64,000 nt of DNA from Acridotheres tristis (GCA_037013685.1 CM072887.1:93578347-93642346), one strand, 5' to 3'. Positions 26,594 through 39,879 are shown, counted from the stretch's first letter. Program-made: numbers and translations. Notes: generated by a model from the sequence alone, not told the origin.

Positions 26594-26695
26594 TGAAAAG
26601 AACCTGTGACATCATCAAGTTCATCCAGACTGATCACCACCTTGTTAACTAGACCATGGCACTAAGTGCTACGCCCAGTTGTTTCTTGACGACCT
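26594..26695 (-). mobile_element. Short CR1 LINE fragment, antisense
   Basis: On the + strand the segment reads gatgaaaagaacctgtgacatcatcaag..., then ...ctagaccatggcactaagtgctac and cagttgtttcttga. This is the reverse complement of the CR1 3' untranslated end in the order expected for a minus-strand copy. It is only about 100 bp and diverged, so its family and limits are approximate. Confidence 0.6.
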
Positions 26696-26985
26696 AACAG
26701 TTCAAAGCTGAATTATTTCTGGGAAACCTGTGTCTACAGGAAACAGAGTGAATGTATATGTGCAGTCATTGTAACTATTAAGCCCTCTCAGGGTCTTGGA
26801 GGACAAGTGCCAAAGCCAGAGATAGACAAGAATCATGCTTCTAATCACCAACAGGAGGTCTGTCTGAGGAAATCTGTCATAAATGAGTCAGATACACTGT
26901 CCTTTTGCTATTTGAACAGTGATATTATCAACTTAGTGATCTTTTCATGAGTTAAAATAATATGCATTGACATACTGAGGCCTGA

Positions 26986-27010
26986 ACCTAACAGGTTTTA
27001 CCTAACAGGT
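26986..27010. repeat. Small tandem duplication of ACCTAACAGGT
   Basis: Two exact 11-bp copies of ACCTAACAGGT begin 14 bp apart, probably a replication-slippage or repair duplication. Confidence 0.85.
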
Positions 27011-27192
27011 AAAAGTTTTGTAATTGTCTTTTATTACAAATATAATATTCTGTGGATCGTTACATTGGTCAGAAAACATTAGATGATTGATCTAGGTTGT
27101 ATAGTACAATTTTCTTAGCTATTGCACTATGAGGCCTGTTCTTTTCTCTGTTGTCTAAACTGTGACTTAGCAAGCTGGCTAATATGCAGTGC

Positions 27193-27209
27193 TTTTTTTT
27201 TTTTTTTTT
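27193..27209. repeat. Poly(T) run, 17 nt
   Basis: Seventeen uninterrupted T residues. No recognisable retroposed body flanks it. Confidence 0.9.
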
Positions 27210-29247
27210 GCAAAATTCACTTAGAGACAGCTGAACCTAGGCCTCTGATGTTAAGTTTCCATGTAAACCATTGTTAAGAAATAAAGCTCAGTCCTTAAGA
27301 GTCAAGACAAGGGTCCTAACCATAGAACTTTCTGATAACCTGTTCAAAGTCACTGAGGAGATGCCATGAGCAGACTTAAATTTATATGGCAAAATGCAAA
27401 CTAATTCTGTTACAAAGAAAATTCTGTGAATCTGTTTTGTAAGAACAAAACACATATCTATTTTTAATAACAGTGAAAATTAAGCATATTATTTTGCTCT
27501 GTAGTATTTGTGAATAATTTCCAAACAGTTTCCATTATTTCCTAATATTGAATATTTTTAAAGAACTCCAAGCTCATTATTTGTGCGTGGTTCATTTGTG
27601 GCTGAGCAATTAGATGCTTACCCATTACGGGAATGTAAATTTATTCTAGTTTTAAAAATTGCTTTGCTCAGTCAGAGCTCAGTTAGTATGACCTTTTTAA
27701 TTGGAAAATAATGGAGAATAAGTTATGACTGGTGCTTAATGCCACCTTTTAATTACTGAATAAAATGTAAGGATATATAAATGTCATTCTAATTGAAAAT
27801 CAATCACTGAAATCTTTTTAAATGCCAAATAATATGATCTTCAACACCAATGAGCAAATTAATTTATTCAGAAATATTATACATCTCCATTATTGTGGAG
27901 ATGATTATAATACTAATCTGTACTTATGAACTTATATTACTCCTAGCCCTTTCAAAATCATTTTTAAAATGTCATAACTGTAACTCAAAAATGCTTATTT
28001 TAGTGTAGCTATTTCTATTAACACTGGAGTGAGGAAACCTTTTCAATCATCCAGAAGTTTTAGACTAACTAATTTTTTTAATAAAACAATTCAACTTTCA
28101 GTTTGCATTTTAAGCAAGTTTTATTAATTCTTTCAGTCTCCCCTAGGGCATTCTTGTATGTAAAAGGGTTTTATTTTTAATTAAAAGAAACTATCCAGGT
28201 ACAAAACTTTTGTAAGCATGAGGCAACATTGAGATTTATGATATATCAATGATGGTGAAGTAATGCTTCCTTGGAAGTAATAAATTTCATACGGCACAAG
28301 TGTATAATCTTAAAAATGGCTGGTCAGGTGTGGCAAGGAAAGCCTGGAGACAGGATCTGATCTCTACTGGTGGTGAAGGCAATGGGCTTTTTGCTATTTA
28401 CTGTCTGTCAACGGTGAATATCATTGGGCTGCTCCATATCACAGCAAATCTTGTTCATATAATTTCTGAATCTGTCATATACCTAAGTTAGTGAGCCTTA
28501 AAAATGCCTGGAAAGAGTTAACTGACTTTTTACTGTAAGGTTTATTCATAAGTTTAACCAGAACTTCTGAGTTTTGTTAATAAAACAGACTTTTCCCCTT
28601 TCTAATCTGAAAGGTTATAATGGAATTGGTGTATAGATAGCAGTGTCTACCAAGTATCAGTATTAATGCTAACTAAGACCTGATAATTACTAGGTCTTAC
28701 TATTAAATTACATTAACTAACATTAACGTAGCTCTGCTCTGGCATGTCACCAGACTCAAATTAAGAAGTGTTGTAAAACAGAAAGATTCTTTACAAAGTT
28801 TAAATCTGATGGAGAGGTGAAGCAGACAGAATGCTTTTCTATAATTAGATTGCAATGACTAAACATTTAGGCATTGCCTGCACGTTTGCTGGAAGTGATA
28901 CCAGAAGTCATTAGTAGCTCAGGCCCAAACAATCTTCCAAAAGTTTAGAGTAGTCAGATTTGGTTTTGTTTGTTCTGTGTTGTGTTTTGCAAGGGTTGGT
29001 TTTCAAGAATATAATAATTTTGTAAAAGAGTGACTTGAAGTATGAAAGCCCTCCAGTTAACGTCTAGCTGACAGATGTGACACTGATTTACAGTCAGAAG
29101 TTTTGACCATTTTCAAACAAAGTAATATAAAGCAATGCTGCCAGCTGAGTGTCTTCCCAGCCAAAAAATACCTGCATAAAATATTATTTTAATATGATAA
29201 TTTACAGTGATGGTTGTCCTCTTAAAAACCATACCTTTTTTTTTCAG

Positions 29248-29340
29248 TCTAAAACATATATGTGCAGTTGGCAAGGGGATACCCTGTGTTTCACAGTCGA
29301 CTTTGCTCTAGGATTTACCTGTTTTGACAGTAAAACAAAG
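29248..29340 (+). CDS. SNTG2: SNTG2 coding exon, syntrophin C-terminal region (31 residues)
   Basis: A 93-bp exon after a 15.2-kb intron. The acceptor is a strong T-run ending in CAG; the donor is GTAAGA; phase is 0/0. It encodes SKTYMCSWQGDTLCFTVDFA followed by LGFTCFDSKTK, which I recognise as the segment after the PH domain of gamma-2-syntrophin and the beginning of the syntrophin-unique region. The family uses this C-terminal region to bind the helical syntrophin-binding sites of dystrophin and dystrobrevin. The frame reads on into the intron in both directions, so the exon borders come from splice signals and homology. Confidence 0.95.
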
Positions 29341-30002
29341 GTAAGAGTAAAAGAAAAGGAAAACATAACTGTATTGTTTTATAGTTATTGAAGTTATCAT
29401 CTATTGCATTTTCCCTATGTTTGTGTCCAGTATTTATTCCTCCAATGTACTGTACTATTTATTTATTTAGCCCTACTGAAATGTATTGAGTATAGGACTT
29501 GAAAGGGGCAATTATAGTTGTACAGCATGTATAGACACATTTTGGAGAAAGATATTAGAAAAGTAACTTCCTTTCAAATAATAAAAGCAAAGGAAGTTTA
29601 TATTTAGCAGATAACTTGGTTTGTTATCATGAAGAAACTTCAAGATTTATAAAAGATTACAAGTCATGGAAAAAATGAGATGTCACCTGATTCTCTTTGT
29701 TTTGAAGCTACTGATATAAAATAAGATTAATTATTCTTCCATCATAAGAAATTCAGGTCATGTCTAAAATAAACAGAACAAAGGCAAATGCTTTTCAAAG
29801 TCAGAATCTAAAAGATACGTGCACTTATCTTGCAAACCATGGCTATATAGAAAGTGCCTACAGACAATTTATGGTTATAGTTAACGGTTAACGATACAAG
29901 CCAACTTCCAAGCCCTGCCTATAATGCTACTATTTTCTGTATAATTTAGTGATACTTTAATGTATATTATTCTAAGTGGATTTTAAGATTTTTTTGACAG
30001 TA

Positions 30003-30027
30003 GAAGTAAAGAAGTAGAAGTAGAAGT
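30003..30027. repeat. Degenerate GAAGTA tandem repeat
   Basis: Four GAAGTA-like units lie between two direct copies of TTTTGACAGTA, a small local duplication. Confidence 0.7.
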
Positions 30028-31165
30028 TTTGACAGTATACAAAAAAAAGTTTATGCATTAATAGAACTGTGCAGTAGAAGGTATGTCTTCTCAAACTTTT
30101 TTAAAAATTCAGTCAGTCATTCTGAGAAAAGAGGAAACACATTGCATTTTGAAATACTGGTGTAGGATCTAGTTTTTGCATGTTGATATTTTGTGGGTTT
30201 GGGGCCAAAATGCCCCAAACTTTCAAATCCATTCGAATCTTAGTGCAGAGAAATAATGACCAAAATTGCATGAAAATTTAGACTAATTAAGTTGTGTGCA
30301 TCCCATGAAGCAGGATAAAATTTCAGAAAATACTTTTGCATACCCTTCTGTCCCCCAGATGATTCTGCATTCTGGAATCCTGTTTCTTGCACAATTATAC
30401 ACACTTGCATGTAACCACAAATTAACTGTAAGAAGTAATCTCTCTAGCCTATATAAAGGGTTTCTTTTAAATATGAAGAATGATTGCATGAACTCTCACC
30501 TTTAAAATTATAACCTTACTCTATTAATAAGACTTTGTGTCACAGTACCTACCTTCAGTATTGATGATGAGGAGGATTTAGATGACTCATTGTTGCTTAC
30601 CTAAGGAGAAACACAGAATACCAGCAGATAGACTGATTCCATTGCTAAACAGTAAAAATTCTCGAGAGCTCTAATACATTTATTCTTCATCTGTGTGAGA
30701 GATGGAGATGTTCTCTGCATCCTGAAGCCTGAGTGAGGCAGTAATGGGTGACTTCTGCAGTTCATCTTGCTTCCCATAATGGTCACCTGAAGTTTCCTGT
30801 GCTTTCCCATATGCATAGCTATTTCAGAATATTTTCTATTAATGCAAAAAAGATTCTTAAAGTGGTCAAACAATTAACAGTTCAGTAGGAACATAGCAAT
30901 TTTACTGAAGAATCTATTTGTTCTTTGCGTTAATGAAAAAATTAAGATCTTCTACTGATGCAAAAAATGCTCTTACACCCCAGCAAGTGTTCAAAGAGGA
31001 TTATTAAAATAAAGGCCAGTCCCCTGCCTGATCTATGATTCTAAACTTAGATCTCAAATTTTGGGCAACTAGCTCATTCTTTTTTACGCTCTGAAAAAAA
31101 AAAAATTGAAGGGCCTTCCAATTACAAATTCTGAAATAAAAAGCACAAGAATGTTTGTTTTGGAG

Positions 31166-31735
31166 TGTGGGAGGTTGACCCTGGCTTCCTCCTGAGTTGG
31201 GCAAATGAGAGGAAATATAACAAAAGCTTGTGGGTCAAGATAAAGGCAGGGAGAGGTCACTCACCAGTGACCATCGTGGGCAAAACAGACTCCACTTGGG
31301 CAAATTAGTTTAATTTACTGCCAATCAAATCAGAGTATGCTAATGAGAAATAAAAACCAGATCTTAAAACACCCTCCCCCTACCCCTCTCTGCATCCCAA
31401 TTTTTATCTCCTCCTCTCCAGCAGCACAGGCAGGTGAAAATGGGGGCTGTAGTCAGTTCACCACATGTTGTCTCTGCCCCTCCTTCCTTATCAGGAGGAG
31501 AACTCCTCACACTCTTGTCCTACTCCAGCATGGAGTCCCTTCCACAGGAGACAGTCCTTCAGAATCCAGCATGAGTCCTTTCCATGGGCTGCAGCTCTTT
31601 ATGACCTGCTCCAGCGTGGGTGCAGTCCTTCAGGAGCAGAACCTTCTCCACCTTCTTCACTGACCATGTTGTCTGCAGGGTATTGCTCTCCCATATTCTC
31701 ACTTGTCTCTCTAGCCCAAGAAATATATCTTTAAA
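31166..31735 (-). mobile_element. Solo LTR of an avian endogenous retrovirus, antisense to SNTG2
   Basis: The block begins TGTGGGAGGTTGACCCTGGC. From memory this mirrors the 3' end of a common avian LTR family, read on the opposite strand. Further landmarks in the expected order are cttgtgggtcaagataaaggcagggagaggtcactcaccagtgacc, gggcaaaacagactcc, aatttactgccaatcaaatcagag, aaaccagatcttaaaacaccctccccc, several ctccagcatgg/ggagtccctt repeats, and gttgtctgcagggtattgctctccc. No retroviral coding remnant adjoins it. It is diverged from any intact copy, and the right-hand limit is approximate. The internal short repeat (ctccagc...gggtgcagtccttcaggagcag) is typical of this LTR's U3. Its promoter would point against SNTG2. 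Confidence 0.65.
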
Positions 31736-33380
31736 GATTTTTTCCAGAGCAGTTTATTTTCCTGCATATTCTATTCCAGGCTCTTGATGGGCTTAATTCA
31801 TTCAGCTTTTATCTTTTTTGAGCCCATCACTGAGATATTTCTGTAGCCTGCAACTGCTTTATATTTCATTGTAGAGATTCTTTTTATTTTGTCGGCTTGG
31901 TTGGTTTATCTTCCCCATCCAGTGCCTCCAGTCACTCCTCCAGTATAAAGGGATCCCAAAGTGTGCATTTTCTTCCATCTTCCAGCACTCTCTACTTCTC
32001 ATCTTTCCCACTCGGTGTCAACTGCTGTGAGAGATGATGACTCCAGCAATGCTTATTATTACTGAATTGTTCCTAAGTTCTTGATTCATCTCCACCATAG
32101 CAGTTATATTACACAGCAAACATTCATCTATCCTGTTTAGAGCCAAACTCATTTAAGCTTTGAACACTTTTCAGGTGGTCTAATTAGGCCCTCTGGACCC
32201 AGTTAAAATCTGTTTGTGATTGTAAAGTTTAAGCACCATCACAGTGCTGTAGCATACTTCAGTTTTTCTTCATCTGTTACATCTCTCTAAGAAGTCAATG
32301 ACATTTATGTCTGCAGAGAACCAGGAGCAGGATTTTTATTTATAGAACATTCAGTTTTAAACAATGAGTAGGGTTCTGAAGACCACTGGTAGCACTGGTC
32401 TACTTAAAAAAAAAGTTTTGAGAAGAGGCATGTTGGCAAATGGAAAACAGCAAACTTTTTCCCATGTATGCTTTTAAAATAACCTCCCGAGTATTTAAAT
32501 TGTGTTTCTTCAGCAGTGTCCAGGGACCGAAGCACATTTCAACACGTGCAGAGAATTTTCATTAAGATTATAGGCATTAAAGGAAAGATCAGCAGGAAGT
32601 CTGGGTTGTTACTCAGACCAAGTTGTTACCTTGTGAGGTTTTTTAATTACACATTTTCAGCTGATGAATAGAAAACATTAAAATAAATACAGAAAATTGT
32701 CTTGATTTCAAAAATAATTTCCAAATTTTGTTTTTATAAAAATAAAACATAAATATTAAAGCATGTCTGTCAATCTAGAATTTGCCAACACTAGTGAGAT
32801 GCCATGCATAAACCTGAGGGAGACCAAGTAGCTTAGAAGTCACATATTTTACAAACCATTATGTAATGTAGAAGACAGTTTTGTGTGAGACTATGTTCAA
32901 TAATAATATTTTTGCAGTTTTATAGCTTTTTTGAGAATTTCAAATCACATTTCACACATCAGTAAGTTCAGCTTTTCATTATCTCTCTAAGTCACAATTA
33001 TCTATATTATGCAAATGAGCCTGCTGAAATATGAAAGATCAAGATATGGCATGGAATTGTGTTCATACTGAAACTGATACAAATACCCTCATGGATCTTT
33101 ATGGAATTAAGCTTTTGCCATCTTTATGCTATGTAGGCAATTGGAACATTTATATCTCAGAGAATTTCAAAATAGTTTAATTAGTGAATTTTAATATTGC
33201 AACTTTTGCTTTCACAAAGGGTATAGAAATGTTAATTTTAATTGCTCTTCAAAGAGCCTGATACCATGCACTGCATTAATGCTGTAGTGCTTCATTTTAG
33301 TCCATGAACATTGATCGTCATTCTACAGTTCTAGGTAAAAACATGTAGCAGGGTCCTTAATCAAATTTCTTTTTCTTTAG

Positions 33381-33491
33381 AATGTGTTGTGGAGGTTTAA
33401 ATTCTCTCAGCTCAAAGGCTCATCAGATGATGGGAAAACAAGAGTTAAGCTGCTTTTTCAAAATCTAGACACCAAACAAATTGAGACAAAG
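33381..33491 (+). CDS. SNTG2: SNTG2 coding exon, syntrophin-unique region (37 residues)
   Basis: A 111-bp exon with acceptor TTTCTTTAG and donor GTAAGC, phase 0/0. It encodes NVLWRFKFSQLKGSSDDGK followed by TRVKLLFQNLDTKQIETK. The RFKFSQLKGSSDDGK block is the most recognisable gamma-syntrophin signature in the window; gamma-1 has nearly the same sequence, so on its own it says gamma-syntrophin, and the neighbouring exons make it gamma-2. This is part of the C-terminal region that docks to dystrophin-family proteins. The open frame runs on to 33788, but everything past 33491 is intron read-through. Confidence 0.96.
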
Positions 33492-36270
33492 GTAAGCAAC
33501 ATCCTCTTTTTCAATTTAGTTAAACATGACATAAAATTATTGTCAAGGCATCAGAAATCCCATTTACTGGGAGATACATATGATGAACACATCACAGCTT
33601 ATCCTTTTTTGCTGGTTTTTCAGAAACTCCATAATGAATGGAAGCAATGTAATAAATACAGATTTATCATGCTATTTCTCCAAGCCTGTTGTTGTGTTAT
33701 GATGGTATTTTACTCTTTCAGAAAGATAATTTGTCTGAAGTTATTCTGTCAACCTGCAGTAGATATAATGTCTAAAAACTGCATTTAAAAAAGATAAAGT
33801 TAAAACAAAATTTGATCCCAAGCTTGCTGTTGAATAAAAAAATAGACAGTTTTTCAGTTATGTGGTTTTAAAAAGAATGAGGAGAATTTTGGTGTGATGT
33901 GACGTAGAAGAGGAAAGTAAGAGTGTGATTCAACTGAGTTTTGGTTGACAAAAGCCAATGAAAAAAGTATCTAAAGACCTTTGAAAGATTTTAAATATGC
34001 TTGCCTGGAACTGTACAGGTTAAAGTCACTTATAAAGTAATATTTTTCTATACTGACCATACACAAAAATATATGTTATCTATCCTTCTAATGTTTAAAA
34101 TAATTGTATGGAAGAAGTCCATAACCTTCCCTATTTATCATAAAGTTACAATACATGCAATATATCTTCCTTTCTACCTCCGTATTAGTAAATTATTCAG
34201 GATTTCATCAGCAAGCTTGACTTGAGTTGCCTCTTGGCTCTACTGTAAAAGATTTTATAATATCTGTTACAAAAGGTACAGCGTATAATAATTTGTCTAG
34301 TCGCAGGCCATTTCCACTTAATTTCTCACAGTAGTCCTTGGAGACAGGAAAGGACTAATCTTCATTTTATATGTGATCATCTGTCACAATGAGCTTACAT
34401 AACTTGTTTCAGGTCAGATAGGAAGGTTGTACTCATGCATAAACTACTTTGTGTATCTCTGTGCATTAAATCATTAGATAGTCCCTGTGTGTGATTAGCC
34501 AAGGGCTGAAATTCCATTGCTTGTAATGGAATTCTATTACTTTAATAGTGTATCATTCCTCTTTCTGTCGTGGTAAACAATCTGATTTTTAAAATTTTAT
34601 TATTATTTTTGTGCAAATTAGATGATTTTTAATTGGTTTTACCTGATTTTACTCTTTAGACAGAAAAATTGTAAATTTAAGAATTTTTATGAAAATTTGA
34701 TGTAAAATTATTATAAGTGAGTCCTCGTTATACTTTTGCAGTAAATTTTGTTCAGGAAGCAGATTTGTTAAAACATTAAAAATTATTCTTTTACATAGTT
34801 CTAAACATCTTGTAATTGGCAAAATTCACATGAGTGTTTGTGAGGTTCCTTGAAAGTATCAGATGGAAGTTGATATGGGATTCATTCATACAGAATTCTT
34901 AATATCTATGTACCTAAAAGTACCTATGTGTTATAAATGTCGGAAGATCCCAGAAAAAGCTCATTAAAAAGCCAGAGGAAAGGCTGATACTAAGTAGCTG
35001 AGGATTTATCAGCATTTCAGTGATTACACCTTTTACAACTGCCTCTGCAAAGTGCAGTGTAGCACTAGGATTTCACATGAAATGGGAGTGGGACACAGCA
35101 GTGCAGCCTCTCAACTTCAGATAGCTGGTATATATCATCAATCAACTGTGTGCCTACCACCTAAATGGTTTGATTTCTCAGACTTGAGGGTTACAGGCTG
35201 GCTGGAAAATGCCCAGCACCAATACCCATGGTAAAATCCAGTATTTGCCTCTGCTTATTGCACTGAAAGCGATTTCATGGGGCTCAGTGGTGCTATACAG
35301 TGAAATGCAGCCAGTAACGAGAAACAAAAAATGTTATCAAATAATAGAAGTTTCATTTTTCCTGGATGAATGAGCCGCTATGTGCTAAAGAAAGGTTGAT
35401 GCAGATGATTTACATTCCATTGGCGGAAAACAGAGAGTCAAGGTTGCAAAAGAATTTTCCAGACTATGTCTAATTTTATTATTATGATGAATTCTTGGGG
35501 GTAAAAAAAATCACATTTGGAAATTCTATATTTGTGTCTTATTTACTAGCTAGATGTGATGTTTCTTCTATTTTGGCTTCTAAATTTTAAGCAAAGTATT
35601 TCTTCCTGTGCATTTTAGTTTTAGGTGAACAATACATTTCTCCATTTTAAAAGTTTTCTATTTAAAGGAGATAATAAGAAAAAGATTCCTGGCAGTTATT
35701 TTTCCTTCAAGTTCTTCATATTCCCTAAAACTTCTTATAGTTTCTCACTTCAGTACTTCCTTGAACCTACCCCGCCTTTAGTATAGAGAAATTACAAGTA
35801 ATCTTAATAATAGTAGATATTTTTTACCCAAATTTTCAAGATTGCTCTAAAAAAAGAAAAAAAAAAAAAGTTTAATATTTTCAGGTTTATGTTGATGCTT
35901 TATTTCCCTTTGCTAAACTGTAGCTATACATCTGGAAGATAAAACTTTTTTCCTATGCGTATATTCATTGGGCATTTCCCTTTTCATCTTACTTAGTTTC
36001 AAATATTTATTGAAGAAAGATAAAAAATCATTGTGTCAATACTTTGAGCCATACTGAAGTTTCAACTAAATGTTGCTGGTCTCATAAATTTCTTGTCTAT
36101 TACAAGAAGATAACTTTAGAGCCCTGCATATTCTTCTCATCCACGATATGGCGGCCAAGTCCTTTTTACTTGCTGAGACATAGAACCAAATTTAGAATTT
36201 TGATTTCCATTTTTACTTCAATGATGTCTGGAGCTAAAACCTGAATATTTTTATTTGGGCTTTTAACCTG

Positions 36271-36402
36271 AAAAAACCAAAAAACAACAAAATGAAGAAA
36301 ACCCAAACCAAACCAACAAAAAAACAGACTGAAAAAAAAGCCACCAAAAAACACTCCAAAAACCCTAGCCAAAACCAAAACCAAACAAAAATAACCCCAC
36401 AA
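36271..36402. repeat. A/C-rich low-complexity tract (CCAAA-type)
   Basis: About 130 bp with hardly any G or T, built from degenerate AAACC, CCAAA and AACAA units. Its complement is the G/T-rich pentamer type seen in (GGTTT)n arrays, so it may be a decayed array of the same kind. It creates a spurious Phe/Gly/Trp-rich open frame on the - strand. Confidence 0.85.
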
Positions 36403-38839
36403 CAGCTGAAAATAAATCAGTTTGATTGGAAAACATATCTTTAACAATACAGTGTTAATAGTTCTGCCCTGGTCAACAAATAACATATCCTGAGTTTTAC
36501 CAGTGTCCTTAAAGTCATGAAATGCCCAGGACACAATAACATTATCTGTCAGCATCTCCATTTTTTGCCTTTTATGTGATACAGGCTCATGTCTTGTTCA
36601 AACAGTGATTCAACAGCTCTCAGAAGCTCTCAATAAAATTGCATGCGTGGTAATAATGCAACAGACCTTTTTGCAACAGCTCTTTTTATGTAATAAATAC
36701 AACTGTCCCAGTGGGTGGATGAAATAAGAACATATATTTTTCTTCCTTGGCTGTGTGCATACAGTGAAGGAGGTCAGTGCAGTGTGCTCATTTTTTATAT
36801 TTTCAGTACCAGCAGGAAGTTTTACAGTCTTGTCCTCCCACTGCTTTAATCCAATCTTTTGTGTTCCTCTCTCAGTATCTTCCTTCTAGTGCCTTTGTTG
36901 TACTTAATCTACTTATTACAGTACATACAGTAAACTGAAATAGCTTTGGTTATTGAAATATTAGACATGCCCAGATTCTCCTTAAAAAATGACAATCTCA
37001 GTTAAAGAAAAAAGCAGCAAACTCAGATAAGGAAAGCAAACAAAAGGGTGCTGCTAGATGGTATAGTGCAAATAAAATGGTCAGTTACTCATCTGCCTGA
37101 CTGAATATGGAAAAATGTTAGTTAAAAAAAAACAACTATCAGAGTAATGCATTTTTTTGAAAGAATTGTCATTGGTGTTATTTTCTAGGAAGAATTCATA
37201 CTGCATTCTAAAGTTAAAGAGGCTACATTTCCACCTATAAAACTATATTCAAAGTATCAAATATTGTGTCCCAGTCTTCAGACTATGCAACATCTACATT
37301 TTCCTAAGTCAGAAAGCCATCCTTATCTTTTACTAAATCCATCTTTTCAAACTAACCCCCAGTCCTCTTCCCCTTTCCCTCCTGTAATCTACATGCAAGC
37401 AAATCCCCATCCCAGTTTATCCTTATATATGTGTGACTATTCCTCATCACCGACTAGCCAGCTGCAGGATTGCAAAGGCAGCAAGCTCAGGCACCAAACA
37501 TCCTTCAGACACAAATCTGCACAGCCTTACCCCATTAATGGCATTCTGGATCAAATACTACTGTGATAAGCTTCATTCCTGGAAGCTTCTGGTGCTCAAG
37601 GCCTCAGATGAGCCCCACTTTTCTGATGCCACCATAGATGGCCACATCTAAAGGAGGCCTGCAAGACAGCACCTCCAGAGCTCTGCTCCCGTTTTATGAT
37701 CCCAGAGGATTGCTCATCCCTGCACTAAACTAACATAATATAGTGAAGATGTGAGAGACAAGAGGAGTGGACAAGCAGGTAAACTGCATGAGGAGTGCTT
37801 ATATGCCACACATTTTGCTTTTCAGCTGTGTAATAAATTGCAAAATTGGCACTACTCTTGAAAATAATAAAAAAATGAGGGACTTGCAGTATTAACTGCA
37901 GAAAATAGTGTTGTTGTCACATAAAACATAGGTTCAGTGTTACTGCTAGTCTTCCACCTCTATGCAGATTATATCATACAGAAACAAGAGCATATTAGTA
38001 TTCAAAAGGTTATTCACAACAGATTAGATGACTTCTTTCAGATACAGATCAGTTTGATCCATGCTCTGAGCTGTGATGGAAACAGAAAGGACTCTGCAGT
38101 TGGGACATTGGGAAAGACTGACTCACAGTGATGAGACATTCATGTCTTTGCCCTTTTCTAAACCCAAAGCTCTCCAAGTAATGTTGTTAGAGCAGTCTGG
38201 AATCCTGTCTACAGTCTGTGTTAGGTTACTTCGGTTTGCTTAGCTCCATAAACATTTACAGATTAGAAGTGCCTAAAGCTGGAGTAGAGAAATGGGAACT
38301 CTGGGAAGGGCTCCCTTCTCTGTCTGTTTGGCTATTTGGTCAGTGTGCTGAATGTCAGAACCTAAGGTGAAATTGCGGGATGATTTCAGCTGATTTTGGA
38401 GCAAATCTAAAATTAATGGGAATGGTCATATTTTTTAATTTCTTGGTTTTTAAAATGGAATTTCAAAATATAAAACGTGTGATTGAGCCGAAACTTAGGT
38501 ATTTAGGCCTGAATTTTTTTATATTTTACATTTCACATTCCATATTTCATAAATTATCATGACTGCATATATAATTTTAGTTTTATAAAACTTAGATAAT
38601 GAAATTTAAATAGTGGCATTGTAGGGTTTTTTTCCCTTGAAGTGTTTATATAAATTTATATTAGTATTTAAAGTCAACATCTGCTGTCAATAAAATGTAT
38701 TTTAAGAAACCTTCTCCCATATTTTCTTCTCAAATGTCAGTTAAATTTCATTTAAAATGGAAAAAACAGGAACTTTTTGTCCCCAAAATTTATGACAAAG
38801 ATGACATGGGCTTAAATACACTCACACTTTCCTCTGCTC

Positions 38840-39135
38840 GGTTTGGCTTCTCCATCAGTTTCAGTTCCTTCAGGGGTGTTACCTGCTCTGCCACGGAGCA
38901 CCAGCTACTTCACTGGCCTTGTTCCCTATTTGGGGAATGTTCTGCCTTCTCTTATAAATGTTTACCCTGATGCAGCCCTGCCTCCCTGTGAGGCTCAGCC
39001 ATGGCCGGTGCTGCATTAGTTGGACCTGGCCTGAACCTGCTGTATCTGGCACAGGGCAGCCCTGGCCTCTCCTTGAAGGGGCTGTGCCTGCAGGTCCCTT
39101 CACTCCCAAAAATTTCCCAGTTGTTCCCCAAACAG
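38840..39135. repeat. GC-richer block, possibly a decayed interspersed repeat
   Basis: A sharp rise in G+C within A+T-rich intron, with segments such as ctgctctgccacggagcacc, tgatgcagccctgcctccc and ggcacagggcagccctggcc. The composition and wording recall avian LTR fragments, but I could not assign a family. The short overlapping open frames on both strands have no recognisable domain. Confidence 0.3.
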
Positions 39136-39879
39136 GGTCATAAAATCATGCCCCTCAAATACTAGTGAATAATTCATTAGCAGTAAGATCACTTCTGCCT
39201 AGTAAATACCTGGCCTTGGATAGCAAAATGGAGTGATGGTGAGCTTTTCTGGGACAGTACACTTGAATTCCAAATATTCTGTTTGGGCCAATTTTGTTCA
39301 GAGCATACTATAAAATTCTGTTACAGAAAAAGCAGAAGTCTAGTGCTATGCTTTTTCTTAAAAACAAGCATATGGAGTATACCTCAACAAACAACAAGTT
39401 AGCCAACAGATTGTTGAAAATAGTCATCTGCTCAAACCAAAAACTGTCTCAAGTGTCCCCACAATATATTTACCAATTGTAGACTTCACACATAGTCTCA
39501 TCACTTAAATTGAACATGTTTTTTACATTATACTTGCTTTTTATATTATATTTACATGTCATTATGCCAGACTATCACTCAATTACTGTATGGGCTCACA
39601 GGAAAAAAGAAAGTTAACTTGTGCACAGAAGATTAAATATGTTGTAAAAAGTCAAGCGAATCTGAGAACTGTTTAGCCATAATTCTGCCTTTCTTTGTGA
39701 ATCAGGGCATATGAATTTCATACTCAGCCATGTTTATTTCTATCATTAGGGTGTGGTGTGACTTCACCTTATATTTTACCCTGCCTCTGACTTCTCATCT
39801 CTCCTTCAGAGGCTGACAAAAGATGTGATCTCCTCACCCTACCCTCCTTGATACCACATCATCCTCGAACAGCCTTAAC

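Larger units (their letters stand above)
14022..29247 (+). other. SNTG2 intron, 15.2 kb
   Basis: The longest intron in the window, separating the PH-domain exon from the C-terminal-region exons. It contains an antisense LTR-like element (about 19.73-20.20 kb), two CR1 fragments (21.66-21.95 kb sense, 26.59-26.70 kb antisense), an (AT)9 run, a 17-nt poly(T), three short perfect inverted repeats (14.2, 19.57 and 22.2 kb) and short tandem duplications. The remainder (14.0-19.5, 22.3-26.5 and 26.8-29.2 kb) shows no exon, RNA gene or repeat I can name. Confidence 0.85.
29341..33380 (+). other. SNTG2 intron, 4.04 kb
   Basis: Non-coding interval between two phase-0 exons. It contains a small GAAGTA-type repeat at about 29995-30035 and an antisense LTR of about 570 bp (31166-31735). 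The rest shows no exon or RNA gene. Open frames at 31.3-31.7 kb lie inside the LTR and are not genes. Confidence 0.85.

Noticed and set aside
31337..31734. Overlapping 108- and 89-codon frames
   Set aside because: They fall within the antisense LTR and reflect its C-rich repeated modules.
33492..33788. Extension of the 33381 exon to a longer coding region
   Set aside because: Sequence after the GTAAGC donor has no syntrophin similarity, and the next exon joins in frame directly from 33491.
36166..36561. 131-codon open frame on - strand, Phe/Gly/Trp-rich
   Set aside because: Translation of the A/C-rich low-complexity tract; not a protein gene.
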